This document shows positions 8,715 to 18,665 of a stretch of 64,000 nucleotides of DNA, in pieces (position 1 is the stretch's first letter; the number at the start of each line of letters is the position of its first letter). A program made the position numbers and the translations under genes. Under the pieces are notes generated by a model that saw nothing but the letters and a program-made list of their open reading frames with translations, was not told where the DNA came from and ran no database searches. Location: positions 1-64,000 of the forward strand of contig NZ_QJTI01000018.1 in the NCBI RefSeq assembly GCF_003217325.1, written 5' to 3'. Source of the stretch: Rhodopseudomonas faecalis (GTDB lineage Bacteria; Pseudomonadota; Alphaproteobacteria; Rhizobiales; Xanthobacteraceae).

Positions 8715-9709
8715 GCAGCATCCCTCAGCACGCTCCGCCGCTCTCTGTGTTTGAGCGGCGGATTGAGATGCTTATTTTCCGAATAGTCAAACCACATCGC
8801 AAAGAACAGCGAATTGAACCCCACCGAAAACGCGAACAGCCAACTCAGAAACGTAATCTCGGGGATCTGCCCCCGCGCGCCCCACAACAGACCAAACCGA
8901 ACGAACAGAATGCAGCTCAGGGCGATGTTGAAGAAGCCGAACAGATAGAAAAACACCAGCGGGTGGAAATTCCGGATGACGTATTTCTCCTTCAATCGCC
9001 AGAAGAAGAGCCGAACCAGCAAGCTTCCGATCGTAAACACGACCTTGCGGATCTTGATGCCTGACTTCTCGCCCACATTATAGACGGGTTCGATCGGCAC
9101 ATCGACGACGCGCATCTCCTCAACGTTCAGCTTGACGAGCAGGTCGTTCGGCTGGCCGTACCGCTTGTACATCTTGTCCCAATTCACGGCGTTCAGCGCG
9201 CGGCGATTGATTGCCGTGTATCCCGTCTGCGAGTCGGCAACATGCCAATATCCCGACGCGATCTTCGTCAACAATGACAATGCCGCATTTCCGAAGAAAC
9301 GAACTTTCGGGATCTTATCGAACGCCTGGCCGGTAACGAGGCGATTTCCCTTAGTGTAATCCGCTTCGCCATCCACCACCGGATCAAGAATGGCGGGCAG
9401 ATCGTCTGGATCCATCTGGCCATCGCCAGCCATGACGACGGCTACGTCGTAGTCGTTGTCGCGTGCCCATTTGTATCCGGTCGCGATCGCGCCACCCACA
9501 CCTTGATTGACTTCGTGCTCAAGCAGTGTCACTCGCCCCGATCCATAGGCCGGATGCGATCGGATCACCTCTGATGTCTTGTCTTTGCTGCAATCATTGA
9601 CGATCACGATCATGTCGACGATGTCAGGCATCGTATCAATGACGCGCGCAATTTGCGTTTCCTCATTGTGGGCCGGAACGACCACGGAAACTCGTTGATT
9701 TCGGTACAT
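8711..9709 (-). CDS. Glycosyltransferase family 2 (polyprenol-phosphate sugar synthase-like)
   Basis: A 332-residue GT2 enzyme. The N-terminal GT-A domain starts VSVVVPAHNEE, has NDCSKDKT for nucleotide binding (38–45), and the donor-metal region AGDGQMD (94–100). The C-terminal 80 residues hold two membrane segments. This layout resembles dolichol-phosphate-mannose synthase-like proteins that make polyprenyl-phosphate sugars, the donors used by ArnT/PMT-type enzymes. The operon also encodes an ArnT-like transferase, so the two may form a donor–transferase pair (inference). The 230-base gap before this gene (9710–9939) contains two short inverted repeats, near 9908–9922 and 9936–9950, but no clear promoter. 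Confidence 0.87.
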   Translation of the reverse strand: MYRNQRVSVVVPAHNEETQIARVIDTMPDIVDMIVIVNDCSKDKTSEVIRSHPAYGSGRVTLLEHEVNQGVGGAIATGYKWARDNDYDVAVVMAGDGQMDPDDLPAILDPVVDGEADYTKGNRLVTGQAFDKIPKVRFFGNAALSLLTKIASGYWHVADSQTGYTAINRRALNAVNWDKMYKRYGQPNDLLVKLNVEEMRVVDVPIEPVYNVGEKSGIKIRKVVFTIGSLLVRLFFWRLKEKYVIRNFHPLVFFYLFGFFNIALSCILFVRFGLLWGARGQIPEITFLSWLFAFSVGFNSLFFAMWFDYSENKHLNPPLKHRERRSVLRDAA

Positions 9710-9939
9710 TGGGGAGGCTCATCGGGCTGCGGATACAAAAACAAGTCGTTCTTGCATCCGATACAAACGTTTCATCGGCAAGCCGACGCACACAAACTCG
9801 ACTATGACGCGCAGCTCCTGGCTTGATCCCAGTCGCCGGGCCTATCGCCCGTTCTCCGGGCGCATTCTCTTAGCGCTCGTCAGACGCGCTTAACGCGTGC
9901 TGTCTTCGGCCTCGCGATGAGGCTGCGCAAACACTCCGA

Positions 9940-10512
9940 TCACGGATCGGCACGCCACTCACAACAGCTCACATCATCGATCCGATATGATCTGCCGCAG
10001 GAGCACGTCACTGCGCCCTGCCCTTTGAGCTGCAGGCCGCATAGGCACATCCAACCGATACGTCGCGCCGGCACGCCGACCATCAACGCGAACGGAGCGA
10101 CGTCCTTGTTCACAACAGCGCCAGCGCCGACAAAAGCGTGCTCACCAATGGTGGTGCCGCACACGATTGTGCAATTGGCGCCCAGCGTGGCGCCACGCTT
10201 CACCAAGGTCCGCCGATACTCGTTCTTGCGGACAATCGCAGCGCGCGGATTGTAGACGTTGGTGAACACCATGCTCGGACCGCAGAACACATCGTCTTCG
10301 ATCTCGACGGCGTCGTAGATCGAGACGTTATTCTGCACTTTGACATTGTCGCCCAGCACAACATCGTTGCCGACGAACACATTCTGTCCAAGCGAGCATT
10401 TGCGACCGATGCGCGCGCCGCCGCAGACATGAACCCAATGCCAGACGCGGCTCTCCTCGCCGATCACTGCACCGTCATCAACAATCGCCGTTGGATGGAT
10501 CGACACCGTCAT
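9940..10512 (-). CDS. wbpD: UDP-2-acetamido-3-amino-2,3-dideoxyglucuronate N-acetyltransferase (WbpD/WlbB-like)
   Basis: A 190-residue left-handed beta-helix acetyltransferase that should acetylate the 3-amino group of UDP-GlcNAc3NA. Hexapeptide repeats run from [15 protein letters not shown] near the N-terminus, and the family segment [15 protein letters not shown] is present. A cysteine-rich tail (CLCG, CSCG) resembles a small zinc-ribbon end often seen in this subfamily. I chose the ATG at 10512 because GGAG lies 9 bases upstream and the previous gene stops 2 bases before; the frame also extends 20 codons further upstream into that gene. It is cotranscribed with wlbA and wbpA, the two preceding steps of the pathway. 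Confidence 0.88.
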   Translation of the reverse strand: MTVSIHPTAIVDDGAVIGEESRVWHWVHVCGGARIGRKCSLGQNVFVGNDVVLGDNVKVQNNVSIYDAVEIEDDVFCGPSMVFTNVYNPRAAIVRKNEYRRTLVKRGATLGANCTIVCGTTIGEHAFVGAGAVVNKDVAPFALMVGVPARRIGWMCLCGLQLKGQGAVTCSCGRSYRIDDVSCCEWRADP

Positions 10513-10513
10513 G

Positions 10514-11575
10514 TCAGTACTCCAGGGGCAGAGCGACGCGCTTGGAATCACGCGCAGACAGATACACCGCAACGAGCGTTTCGAGCGACTTCAAGCCCTC
10601 ACGACCGTCGGTCTCCGGCTCTGCCTCGCCGCGCAGCGTTTTGATCACATTGTCGTAGTAAAGCGGATGGCCAAAACCATAGACGGATGTGGTGCGATAA
10701 GACGCATCTTTGACCTGGTCGTCATCTGCGTCTGGCTCGGCGAACTCCCAATGCTGGATCTCGTTGACGGCAACGCCGCCAACCCGCACAGTCCCCTTCT
10801 CACCGATGATCGTGATGCTGCCTTCGAGGTTCTTCGGGTAAGTCAGCATGGTGACATTCATCGATCCGAGCGCACCCGATCGCCACCGCAATGAAATCAC
10901 ACCCGTGTCTTCAGTCTCGATATTGCGTCCGAGCGTGGCCGTGTAGGCCTGCACGCTTTCCACGGGCCCGATCAGCCAGTCGAGCAGATCGACATAATGG
11001 CTGGCCTGATTCATGAACGCGCCACCGTCGAATTCCCAGGTACCGCGCCAGGCCGCCGAGTCGTAGTATTCTTGCGGGCGAGTCCAGAACACGTTGATGT
11101 TGACCATGTAGATACGGCCGAACCGTCGCTTCTGCACGGCGCGTTTCAAGAGTTGCAACGTTGCATTGCGGCGGTTCTGCTTGACGACGAACAGCCGCAC
11201 CGAAGCCTCGTCGCAAGCTTTGACCATGCGCACGCCGTCATGCCAGCGCGTCGCCATCGGCTTTTCGGTCAGCACATGCCGCCCCGATTGTGCGATCGCG
11301 ATCGCCTGTTCTGGATGCAGACCGCTCGGCGTCGCGAGCGACACAATGTCAGCATTTGTATGCTGCAAGAGCTTCATAAGGTCGTCGTGTGGCCGGGCTC
11401 TGGTCTGTGCGGCAGCGGCCGCCAGTGCCGACGGGTCGACATCGCACACATCGACCAGTTCGGCGCGATCGCTATGCGCCTGAAGTGACCCAATGTGGTT
11501 CTGAGCAATCCGGCCGCATCCGACCAAGGCAAAGCGGATTTTCCGATCGGTGATCGGCAGAGCAAAATTACGCAT
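10514..11575 (-). CDS. wlbA: UDP-N-acetyl-2-amino-2-deoxyglucuronate 3-dehydrogenase (WlbA/WbpB-like)
   Basis: A 353-residue Gfo/Idh/MocA-family oxidoreductase that oxidises C3 of UDP-N-acetylglucosaminuronate to the 3-keto sugar. The NAD-binding loop [13 protein letters not shown] is at the N-terminus, the catalytic-lysine motif TEKPMATRW follows, and the middle segment [18 protein letters not shown] is strikingly like Bordetella WlbA as I remember it. The ATG at 11575, 1 base after the wbpA stop, gives the usual family N-terminus. A start 33 bases upstream inside wbpA is possible, and neither has a strong ribosome site. The 3-keto product needs an aminotransferase (WbpE); none lies directly in this subcluster. 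Confidence 0.9.
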   Translation of the reverse strand: MRNFALPITDRKIRFALVGCGRIAQNHIGSLQAHSDRAELVDVCDVDPSALAAAAAQTRARPHDDLMKLLQHTNADIVSLATPSGLHPEQAIAIAQSGRHVLTEKPMATRWHDGVRMVKACDEASVRLFVVKQNRRNATLQLLKRAVQKRRFGRIYMVNINVFWTRPQEYYDSAAWRGTWEFDGGAFMNQASHYVDLLDWLIGPVESVQAYTATLGRNIETEDTGVISLRWRSGALGSMNVTMLTYPKNLEGSITIIGEKGTVRVGGVAVNEIQHWEFAEPDADDDQVKDASYRTTSVYGFGHPLYYDNVIKTLRGEAEPETDGREGLKSLETLVAVYLSARDSKRVALPLEY

Positions 11576-11576
11576 A

Positions 11577-12890
11577 TTAGGCTTTGATGATGTGAGGGGC
11601 AGGCTCAAGATAACGGCCGCGGGAGTCGATGATCAGCTTCGAATTGTTCTTGATGACATCGTAGTCGAAACGGTCGTGATCCGTCGCGAGTAGCACGCAG
11701 TCGTAAGACTGCAGGGCTTCGGGCGTCGGATCGACGCTCTTCAGATCGAAACGATGCTCGCGCAGCTTGGGAAACACCGGCAAATGCGGATCGGAATAAT
11801 CTACTGCCGCGCCGAGATCCCGCAACTTCTCCATCAGCAGCACCGATGGCGATTCGCGCATGTCATCGACGTTCTTCTTGTAGGCGATGCCAAGCACCAG
11901 AATCTTGCTGCCCATGATCGCTTTTCGTTTAGCGTTCAGGCCGCTCGCAACCTTGGACACCACGTAGTCGGGCATCGATGAATTGATCTCGCCAGCAAGC
12001 TCAATGAACCGGGTGTGAAGTCCGAATTCACGCGCCTTCCAAGTGAGATAGAACGGATCGATCGGAATGCAATGCCCGCCGAGGCCAGGCCCCGGATAGT
12101 AGGCAACGAACCCAAACGGCTTGGTGGCCGCGGCCCTGATCACTTCGTGAATGTCGATACCCATGCGGTCCGCGACCACTTTGATTTCGTTCATCAGGCC
12201 GATGTTCACCGCACGATGGATATTCTCAAGCAGCTTGGTCAGTTCGGCTGCGCGCGTCGAACTGACCGGCACAACACGGTCGATGACTTGACCATAGAGT
12301 GCCGTGCCGACCTCGAGACAGTCGGGCGTGCATCCGCCACATACTTTGGGAATGGTGCGCGTTGTAAAGTTGCGATTGCCAGGGTCTTCTCGTTCCGGCG
12401 AAAACACCAAGAACAACTCCTCGCCAACTTTCAGCCCACGCCCCTCGATCCGCGGCCGCAATTCTTCGTCGGTTGTTCCAGGATAAGTGGTGCTCTCAAG
12501 CGACACGATCTGGCCAGGGCGAAGGAAAGGCACCAGCGTGTCGACGGTGTTGAGCACAAAGCTCAGATCTGGCTCGCGATACTTGTTAAGCGGCGTCGGG
12601 ACGCACAGGATCAGGGCATCCGCTTCAACCGCACGATCGAAATCCGACGTTGCTTCGAACCCGCTATGCCTGGCGGCCCTGACCATGTCCGACGAGATAT
12701 GCTCGATGTAGCTGTCGCCGGCGTTGAGCCGTTCGATCTTGTGAGAATCGATATCGAAGCCCAGAACCTTATAGCCGACTTCGGAAAAGCGGAGCATTAG
12801 CGGCAGGCCGACATAACCGAGACCGACAATTCCTATGACTGCCGATCGGTCGTTCAGCTTTTTCAGCAGTTCGGATTTGGCGCTAGTCAC
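11577..12890 (-). CDS. wbpA: UDP-N-acetyl-D-glucosamine 6-dehydrogenase (WbpA-like)
   Basis: A 437-residue UDP-glucose/UDP-HexNAc dehydrogenase that oxidises C6 of UDP-GlcNAc to a carboxylate in two NAD-dependent steps. The NAD loop [11 protein letters not shown] (20–30) opens the first Rossmann domain. The catalytic cysteine is in [13 protein letters not shown] (C274), and a C-terminal UDP-binding domain ends the protein. It starts with GTG behind GAGGGGG. It begins the wbpA-wlbA-wbpD subcluster, which has nearly no spacing between genes. The 145-base gap upstream (12891–13035) contains a 16-base perfect palindrome at 12924–12939 and separates it from the dehydratase gene, so this gene may have its own promoter. 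Confidence 0.92.
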   Translation of the reverse strand: MTSAKSELLKKLNDRSAVIGIVGLGYVGLPLMLRFSEVGYKVLGFDIDSHKIERLNAGDSYIEHISSDMVRAARHSGFEATSDFDRAVEADALILCVPTPLNKYREPDLSFVLNTVDTLVPFLRPGQIVSLESTTYPGTTDEELRPRIEGRGLKVGEELFLVFSPEREDPGNRNFTTRTIPKVCGGCTPDCLEVGTALYGQVIDRVVPVSSTRAAELTKLLENIHRAVNIGLMNEIKVVADRMGIDIHEVIRAAATKPFGFVAYYPGPGLGGHCIPIDPFYLTWKAREFGLHTRFIELAGEINSSMPDYVVSKVASGLNAKRKAIMGSKILVLGIAYKKNVDDMRESPSVLLMEKLRDLGAAVDYSDPHLPVFPKLREHRFDLKSVDPTPEALQSYDCVLLATDHDRFDYDVIKNNSKLIIDSRGRYLEPAPHIIKA

Positions 12891-13035
12891 GTGTCCCCCT
12901 CTTCAAATTCCAAATCGTCATTTGTCGCCCGCGGGCGACGTCTATGCATGTCATCGGCCACGCCCAGCCAGCAGCTAAATTCCTCTGCGCCGACTCATTG
13001 CGGCGGGCGCGGCTGGAGGCGGATAGCCATTCAAA

Positions 13036-14961
13036 CTAAGCAGCTTTCGCCTCTCTGTCGGCAATAAAACTGAAAAGAATTTCCTTGGCAGCCAATTCGT
13101 CTTCGCGCCGCAATGCCTCTGTGAGGCGTTCCAACGCTTCCGCCACACGGCTCTGCTGAATCGCGCCCGCGTCGGCAGTCAGGATTTTCGGATGCTTGGT
13201 CGGCTTGGCGTTAGCGCGGTCATAAAACAGCTCCTCAAACAGCTTTTCGCCGGGACGCGCGCCCATGACTTGAATTGCGATCCCGCTATGCGGGTTCTGC
13301 TCATTGCGCACCTTGAAGCCCGCAAGCCGGATCATGTTCTCCGCCAGATCGCCGATCCTAACCGGATCGCCCATATCAAGCAGAAAGATGTCGCCGCCGA
13401 CCGACAACGCGCTCGACTGAACGATCAGTTCAGCAGCTTCAGGAATCGACATGAAATAACGCGTCATGGCGGGATCAGTAACGGTCACCGGACCGCCTTT
13501 GGCGATCTGCTCTTTGAACAGCGGCACAACCGATCCATTGGAGCCGATCACATTGCCGAACCGAACTGCGCAAAAGATCTGCTCGCGTCCGAGCGTCTTC
13601 GCATCGGTTGCCTTCTGCCGCACGATCAACTCGGCCCACCGCTTAGTCGCCCCCATCACATTGGTCGGACGCACCGCCTTGTCAGACGAGATCAGCACCA
13701 ATTTGCTGACGTTATGCTCGAACGCCACCTCGGCGACGGTGAGCGTACCAATTACATTGTTGCGGATCCCCTCGATCACGTTGTCTTCAAGCAACGGCAC
13801 GTGCTTGTGCGCCGCTGCGTGGTAGACCACCTCGACGCCGTTGCGCGTGATCGCCCGCCGCACCGCAGCCTTGTCAGTAATCGAGCCGAGAAAAGGAATG
13901 ACCTCGCAGCGTGTGGCCGATAATTCGCGATGAATGCTGTACAGTGCGTATTCATTGGCTTCGAATAGAACCAGCTTAGCCGGCTTCCACTTCGCGACCA
14001 GCCGGCACAGCTCCGAACCAATCGAGCCGCCAGCGCCGGTCACCATCACCACGCGGCCTTCAAGCACTTGGCTGAGCAGCGCAGGATCAGGCGGAATAAA
14101 AGATCGGCCGAGCAGTTCGTCGAGCTCGATCTCGCGAATCTGATTGACGATGTAGCGCCCTTCCACGATATCGGCGATATCGGGAAGCATCCGAGCAGTG
14201 ATGCCGAGGCTGGTGACTTCGGAAATCACAGCATGACGAACTTCCGGCGAGATCGAGGACATCGACAACACGATTTCTTCGACGTCATATTGATCGATCA
14301 AGGTACTGAGGTTGTCGGCCGGAAACACGCGGTGACCGGCCAGATCCCTGCCATGATGTTGAGGGTCCTGATCGACAAACCCCACCACTTGCCGGGTGCC
14401 ATCGCCCCTCAGCGCTCCCGCCAGCCGCACCGCGGATTGACCCGTGCCGTAGATCAGCACCGGCCGCTTGCCGCCTTGCATTGGCACGTCGGTCAACAAC
14501 TGTTTCACGGCGAAACGACTGCCGGCGATTAAGAACGATCCGATCACGAAATAAAACAGCGGGATTGAACGCGGCACGATGCCCTGCCCGGTCATCTCGA
14601 GCAGGAACACCAGAATCACCCAGGCCATGGTCGCGAGCAGCATGGCCCTGGCGACCGTCCAGATCGCGGCTCCCGGCAGATGGCGCACCACCGCGCGATA
14701 CAATCCCATCTTGATGAAGATCGGCACCGCAACCGCGGGCGCCAGCACGCCCAGCACAATCCGCTTCAGCGTGATATCCGGGGCCCACATCGCGTAGCGC
14801 AGCGCGTAGCTCGCCCACAGCGCAAAAAGCAGCAACACGATATCGGCGCAAATCAGCAGTATCTCCTTCCAGCGACGTGGCATTCGATCGCTTAGCGAAC
14901 GAATGCCGACGCTCGCCCGCCCAAGGAAGGTGTCGTTGCTTTGCTGCGCAGCTCTCTGCAA
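13036..14961 (-). CDS. Membrane-bound nucleotide-sugar 4,6-dehydratase (WbpM/PglF/CapD-like)
   Basis: A 641-residue inner-membrane UDP-GlcNAc 4,6-dehydratase. Four hydrophobic segments (about 35–155) precede a first Rossmann-like domain (165–290). The catalytic short-chain dehydrogenase domain follows from about 300: NAD loop GAGGSIG (309–315), SSDK (425–428) and the altered triad M436/K440 in RPTNVMGATKR, where Met replaces the usual Tyr, as in WbpM and PglF. It makes UDP-4-keto-6-deoxy-GlcNAc, the first step to bacillosamine or FucNAc/QuiNAc. The start is TTG, supported by GAGGA 9 bases upstream. It is the first gene of the leftward locus; an 805-base region without genes lies upstream. Confidence 0.92.
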   Translation of the reverse strand: MQRAAQQSNDTFLGRASVGIRSLSDRMPRRWKEILLICADIVLLLFALWASYALRYAMWAPDITLKRIVLGVLAPAVAVPIFIKMGLYRAVVRHLPGAAIWTVARAMLLATMAWVILVFLLEMTGQGIVPRSIPLFYFVIGSFLIAGSRFAVKQLLTDVPMQGGKRPVLIYGTGQSAVRLAGALRGDGTRQVVGFVDQDPQHHGRDLAGHRVFPADNLSTLIDQYDVEEIVLSMSSISPEVRHAVISEVTSLGITARMLPDIADIVEGRYIVNQIREIELDELLGRSFIPPDPALLSQVLEGRVVMVTGAGGSIGSELCRLVAKWKPAKLVLFEANEYALYSIHRELSATRCEVIPFLGSITDKAAVRRAITRNGVEVVYHAAAHKHVPLLEDNVIEGIRNNVIGTLTVAEVAFEHNVSKLVLISSDKAVRPTNVMGATKRWAELIVRQKATDAKTLGREQIFCAVRFGNVIGSNGSVVPLFKEQIAKGGPVTVTDPAMTRYFMSIPEAAELIVQSSALSVGGDIFLLDMGDPVRIGDLAENMIRLAGFKVRNEQNPHSGIAIQVMGARPGEKLFEELFYDRANAKPTKHPKILTADAGAIQQSRVAEALERLTEALRREDELAAKEILFSFIADREAKAA

Positions 14962-15766
14962 TTCAATGTGTCCTCAATTCATCACCTAACGGTTTCAGAA
15001 TGCCGTTTGGTGAGTCAGGTCAAACAGATTTGGACGTTGTCCCACAGTGACGACGAAGTCTCACGCCGATGAAGTTGTGCCTCACCCCCGGCGGCAAATT
15101 CGCCGCCTTACTTCACCACGCCTCGTTCTGTGAATCAGCCGCAACCGGTCGCCCAAAGATAGTCGTGACCGCAGCTGCAGAATGTGGTTTCCTTAATCCA
15201 ATCCTACCGCGCTGCGCAACTGTCCGTTGTGTCGATCCGTTCCAAAACCTAAGATTCGTGTGTCGGCGTTGCTGCGGCGCCACCCCCCTTTTGAACGCCG
15301 CGCCAAACTTTGGAACTGATCGCTTATCACGGCAGAGCAAGACGGAAATACGACCGAAATGCCGACGCACTGGCCTTCGTCACAACAAAATTCAATCGCA
15401 CTTCGGCCAATGCCAAGCCTCGATCAAACCGACAGCGCTGCTGACGTGAATATAGGAGATACCCCAGCCGCAAGCTGCCGCATTGCACAAAATCAGCGCT
15501 AGAACAGAGGGTTAGACCTGGCACGCCAGACAGGGGCAGGCGCAGTGATAGCCGCAGGGCCGTTATGCCGCAACCGCGCCCGAGGCGCACGCCACTGCGA
15601 GTCATTTCCACAATTCGCCACAGGTCCGGGAACTATGCGCGACTTAAGCCTTCGCACACCCGGGAACCTGGTAGCACATCTGGCGCACTTGCCGCCGCCA
15701 AGGCTGCGTTGGAAGCACCGCCCGCGAACACGGGGTCAGCCGCGAGCTCGCCCACCTGTAATCGAC
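14962..15766. other. Gene-free region upstream of the polysaccharide locus
   Basis: About 800 bases lie between the GGDEF–EAL gene and the dehydratase gene, both leftward. Open frames of 85 to 126 codons occur on both strands but lack ribosome sites and family resemblance. The region should hold the main promoter of the polysaccharide locus. One possible EcfG-type site on the minus strand is listed separately. An untranslated leader or small RNA gene would fit here but is not shown by the sequence. Confidence 0.4.
15218..15243 (-). promoter_or_regulatory. Possible EcfG-type promoter, weak candidate
   Basis: On the minus strand GGAAC (15243–15239) is followed after 17 bases by AGTT (15221–15218). 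This resembles the EcfG consensus except for the first base of the -10 element. It lies about 260 bases upstream of the dehydratase start, so the leader would be long. A chance match is quite possible. Confidence 0.25.
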
Positions 15767-17599
15767 TCAACCGGCGTTGCTGATCAAGGCCAGCGACGGG
15801 GTCCGCGGCTTGCGCTCGCTGAGCCGCTGCAACCGGCCGATCATGCCGTCCAGCGAATGATGCTGTCTCCACTCGTCCAGCTGGTCCGCCGGCATCGGCT
15901 TGGCAAACAGGAACCCCTGGTGGACATAACAGCCCTGGGCCTCGAGCCACGCCCGCTGATCGGCGGTCTCGACGCCCTCGGCGACGATGGTGTAACCGAG
16001 TCCATCGGCCATGGTGACGATGGTTTTCACCAGCACCTCGCCCTTGGGCGAAGAGCCGATGCCTTCGATCAACGAGCGATCGACTTTCAGCGTGGTGAAC
16101 GGCAATCGCGCCAGTTGCGACAGATTGGAAAAGCCAGTTCCAAAATCGTCGACTGCGATCTGCACCCCCGCCTCGCGCAGGAAGATCAGATTCTGTTGCG
16201 CGGCGGGCAGATCCGACATCGCCATCGATTCGGTGATCTCAAATTCGATGAGGTGCGGATCGGCGCCACAATCGGCGATGGTTGCCAAGGCGTCGCGCAC
16301 GAAATGGGGGTCATCGAATTGCGCCGCCGAGATGTTGATCGCGACCCGGCGCGGCTGCCCTTCGCGCTGCCAATCGGCGCATTGCTGCACGGCGCTGCGC
16401 AGCACGTGGCTGCCGAGCGCCGACATTAAGCCGGCCTGTTCGGCGAGCGGGATGAACACCGCCGGCGAGATCATGCCGCGCACCCGATGCGGCCAGCGCG
16501 CCAGCGCCTCGACGCCGCATAGCCGGCCGGTCCGGGTGTCAACCTGCGGTTGATAATGCAGTTCGATGTCGCCGCGCTCCAAAGCCTGGCGCAGTTCGCT
16601 TTCCAGCCGGCTGCGGTCAATCGCGCCATCGCTGAGCGCCGAGCAGAAAAACCGCCACGGCTTGCGCTCCGTCTTGGCGGCAACCATCGCCAGATCAGCG
16701 AAATACAGGATTTCGGACGGATCGCGGCTGTCGACCGGCACCCGCGCAATACCGAGATGCGCGGACAGTGTGAACTCGGTGCCGCCGATGTCGAACGGCA
16801 GCGTCAACGCCTGCAGCACCCCCTTGGCATGACGCTCGCAATGGTCAACGTCGACCACGCCCGGCAGCAGCGCCACGAATTGATCGGCGGCAAAGCGGGC
16901 CAATGTCAGGTCCGCGGGCGGGCGGCGCTCGAATTCGCCGAAATTCGACACGCCCCATTCGAGCTGGCTGATCTCGCGGGCAAAGCCAACGCGCGCCAGA
17001 CGGCGGCCGACGTCGCACAGCAACTGATCGCCGGCGCGATAGCCGAACGCATCGTTGACCTTCTTGAAACCCTGCAGATCGATGAACATCACGCTGCCCG
17101 GCATCTCTGCGGTCGTCAGACATTCCAGCAGATGGGTCAGCACCACGCGGTTCGGCAAGCCGGTCAGCGGATCGCTGTGCGCGATCATGTTCTTGCGGCG
17201 CAGATTGGCGTTGAGGCGCCCGACCAGATGGCGGAACGCGTCAGCGAGGCCGCCGACCTCGCACGAGCACTCGATAGCGATCGGCGCATCGAGATTGCCG
17301 GCGGCCAGTGCTTCGGTGCTGTCCTGCAGCGCCTTGATGTTGCTCGCCATCTTACGGGCGGCAAAATAGGTCACCCCGGCCTGAACAACGACGATCAGCG
17401 CAAACACCAGCGCTGCGACCACCAGCGGCGTATGTTCCAGCACCTCTTGCTGCCAGATCAGCGCCTGACCGATGCCACTGATCAGAGCCAATCCGAGCGC
17501 CAGCAAACCGAAACGGATCGGCACGCTGTTGATGCCTTTGCCTTTGAGCGCGACAGCAGTTTCGGGCGCGTATGACACCTCGGCACCATTCATGCTCAT
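15767..17599 (-). CDS. GGDEF–EAL protein with degenerate cyclase site (probable c-di-GMP phosphodiesterase)
   Basis: A 610-residue membrane signalling protein. Two hydrophobic helices (about 29–48 and 58–80) precede a HAMP-like linker (81–135), then a GGDEF domain (140–320) and an EAL domain (325–590). The cyclase signature is replaced by AADQF (237–241), and the loop before it carries an insertion, so cyclase activity is unlikely. The EAL domain looks complete: EALARW (364–369), [30 protein letters not shown] and AEGVE are all present. It should hydrolyse c-di-GMP, with the GGDEF domain perhaps sensing GTP, as in Caulobacter PdeA-like proteins. There is no periplasmic sensor domain of note. 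It stands alone, upstream of the polysaccharide locus, which c-di-GMP could plausibly influence. Confidence 0.92.
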   Translation of the reverse strand: MSMNGAEVSYAPETAVALKGKGINSVPIRFGLLALGLALISGIGQALIWQQEVLEHTPLVVAALVFALIVVVQAGVTYFAARKMASNIKALQDSTEALAAGNLDAPIAIECSCEVGGLADAFRHLVGRLNANLRRKNMIAHSDPLTGLPNRVVLTHLLECLTTAEMPGSVMFIDLQGFKKVNDAFGYRAGDQLLCDVGRRLARVGFAREISQLEWGVSNFGEFERRPPADLTLARFAADQFVALLPGVVDVDHCERHAKGVLQALTLPFDIGGTEFTLSAHLGIARVPVDSRDPSEILYFADLAMVAAKTERKPWRFFCSALSDGAIDRSRLESELRQALERGDIELHYQPQVDTRTGRLCGVEALARWPHRVRGMISPAVFIPLAEQAGLMSALGSHVLRSAVQQCADWQREGQPRRVAINISAAQFDDPHFVRDALATIADCGADPHLIEFEITESMAMSDLPAAQQNLIFLREAGVQIAVDDFGTGFSNLSQLARLPFTTLKVDRSLIEGIGSSPKGEVLVKTIVTMADGLGYTIVAEGVETADQRAWLEAQGCYVHQGFLFAKPMPADQLDEWRQHHSLDGMIGRLQRLSERKPRTPSLALISNAG

Positions 17600-18358
17600 G
17601 ATCGACTGCTCTCCGATACGACGACATCAATGGCGACGTTGTCTGGCAGGAGAGACATAGCTTACAGAAGTAAAGCGAGTTCAAAGCCTCCGCACCGAGC
17701 AGATCAATGCTGATTTGCCTGAAATTCACGAATTCGTTCGCGTCGTGCACCCGCGTCAACCAGCACTCGAAATCAAGCGTTGACACGCGACGAAAGGCTT
17801 AGGACTGTTACGAGCAATCGTGCGCTGGCTGAACACCTTGATGCATTGCTCGTTCACGAACAGTCGAGACTTGTGATGCGCCTGAGCCATCCAGCAGCGT
17901 AGTTGTTATGATCGCCGTCATCGCATCGTCGGTTTCGCAACTGCGTGATCCAGAACTAACTGCCGATCACGGCTCGTGGGCAATTGCGGCTCAGCCTTAG
18001 CAAATGCCAAACAGCGTGGCTTAATGCTCAAACCTGCGATGAACCACGCCCCAGCGAACAAACGCCCCTGTGAGTTGCAAGAACTTCAGGCCCACACGCC
18101 AATGGTTGCGCGCAAAATTGATCACCACAACTTTTAGCTGGGACTATCCCGCAACGCACAAGCCTACCCCGCATTTTCCCCATATTGATACCGCCAACCC
18201 GAGACCTTATTGATCTCGCTCATTGCGTGATGTTGCAGTGCACCTATCTCTGAACGCCTGAAGTCAGAGAACCCGAGGAGACACCAAGTCCAAGAGCGGG
18301 GCTCGCGCGGGCCACTCGTCGATGACGAGCGGTTTTCCGATGACAGAGGACGAGCACG
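17600..18358. other. Gene-free region before the small zinc-ribbon gene
   Basis: Roughly 760 bases between the divergent GGDEF–EAL gene and the small zinc-ribbon gene. No open frame here has a convincing start. A short hairpin with a following GGTTTT lies at 18315–18334, about 25 bases upstream of the zinc-ribbon start. It could be a weak terminator or leader structure, but the stem is only 6 base pairs. Confidence 0.35.
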
Positions 18359-18625
18359 ATGACGAAATGTACCCGATGCTGTCAGACCACCGCGACCTTG
18401 CAGGTCGAGGACGTTGATGGCGTGTACGAGATTTACTCTTGGACCTGCTCCAGCTGCGGTGAGCGTGTCGACATGGCGATGGCCAACATCGATCCGCTGT
18501 TCGAGCTGCCTGATTACTGCCTGATGCTGGATGTCGAAACGGCGGCGACGCCGGAGCCGCATGTTGTCGCCGCGTTGCCGAAGGCGAGCCGTGCGGCACC
18601 GCGCCGCGAAGCCGCGCCAGCCTGA
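18359..18625 (+). CDS. Small CxxC…CxxC protein, hypothetical
   Basis: An 88-residue protein with two cysteine pairs, C4/C7 (plus C8) and C30/C33 in WTCSSCGE. The spacing fits a single zinc ribbon. Residues 40–60 are acidic and hydrophobic; the last 25 are Ala/Arg/Pro-rich and probably disordered. GAGG precedes the ATG at a fair distance. I do not recognise a named family. A role in binding nucleic acid or protein is possible for zinc ribbons but not shown. The gene stands alone. Confidence 0.65.
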   Translation: MTKCTRCCQTTATLQVEDVDGVYEIYSWTCSSCGERVDMAMANIDPLFELPDYCLMLDVETAATPEPHVVAALPKASRAAPRREAAPA

Positions 18626-18665
18626 GACCAGCAGCAACGCTGATCACACGCGCGGCAGGCCATGA

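Noticed and set aside
12924..12939. A 16-base perfect palindrome between the dehydratase and wbpA genes as a terminator
   Set aside because: No loop and no T run; it could be an operator, but nothing supports a specific regulator.
15069..15449. A 126-codon frame upstream of the dehydratase gene
   Set aside because: No ribosome site, no family resemblance and a composition unlike neighbouring genes; treated as chance.
17780..17808. TTGACA as a housekeeping -35 box
   Set aside because: No TATAAT-like -10 follows at 16–18 bases.
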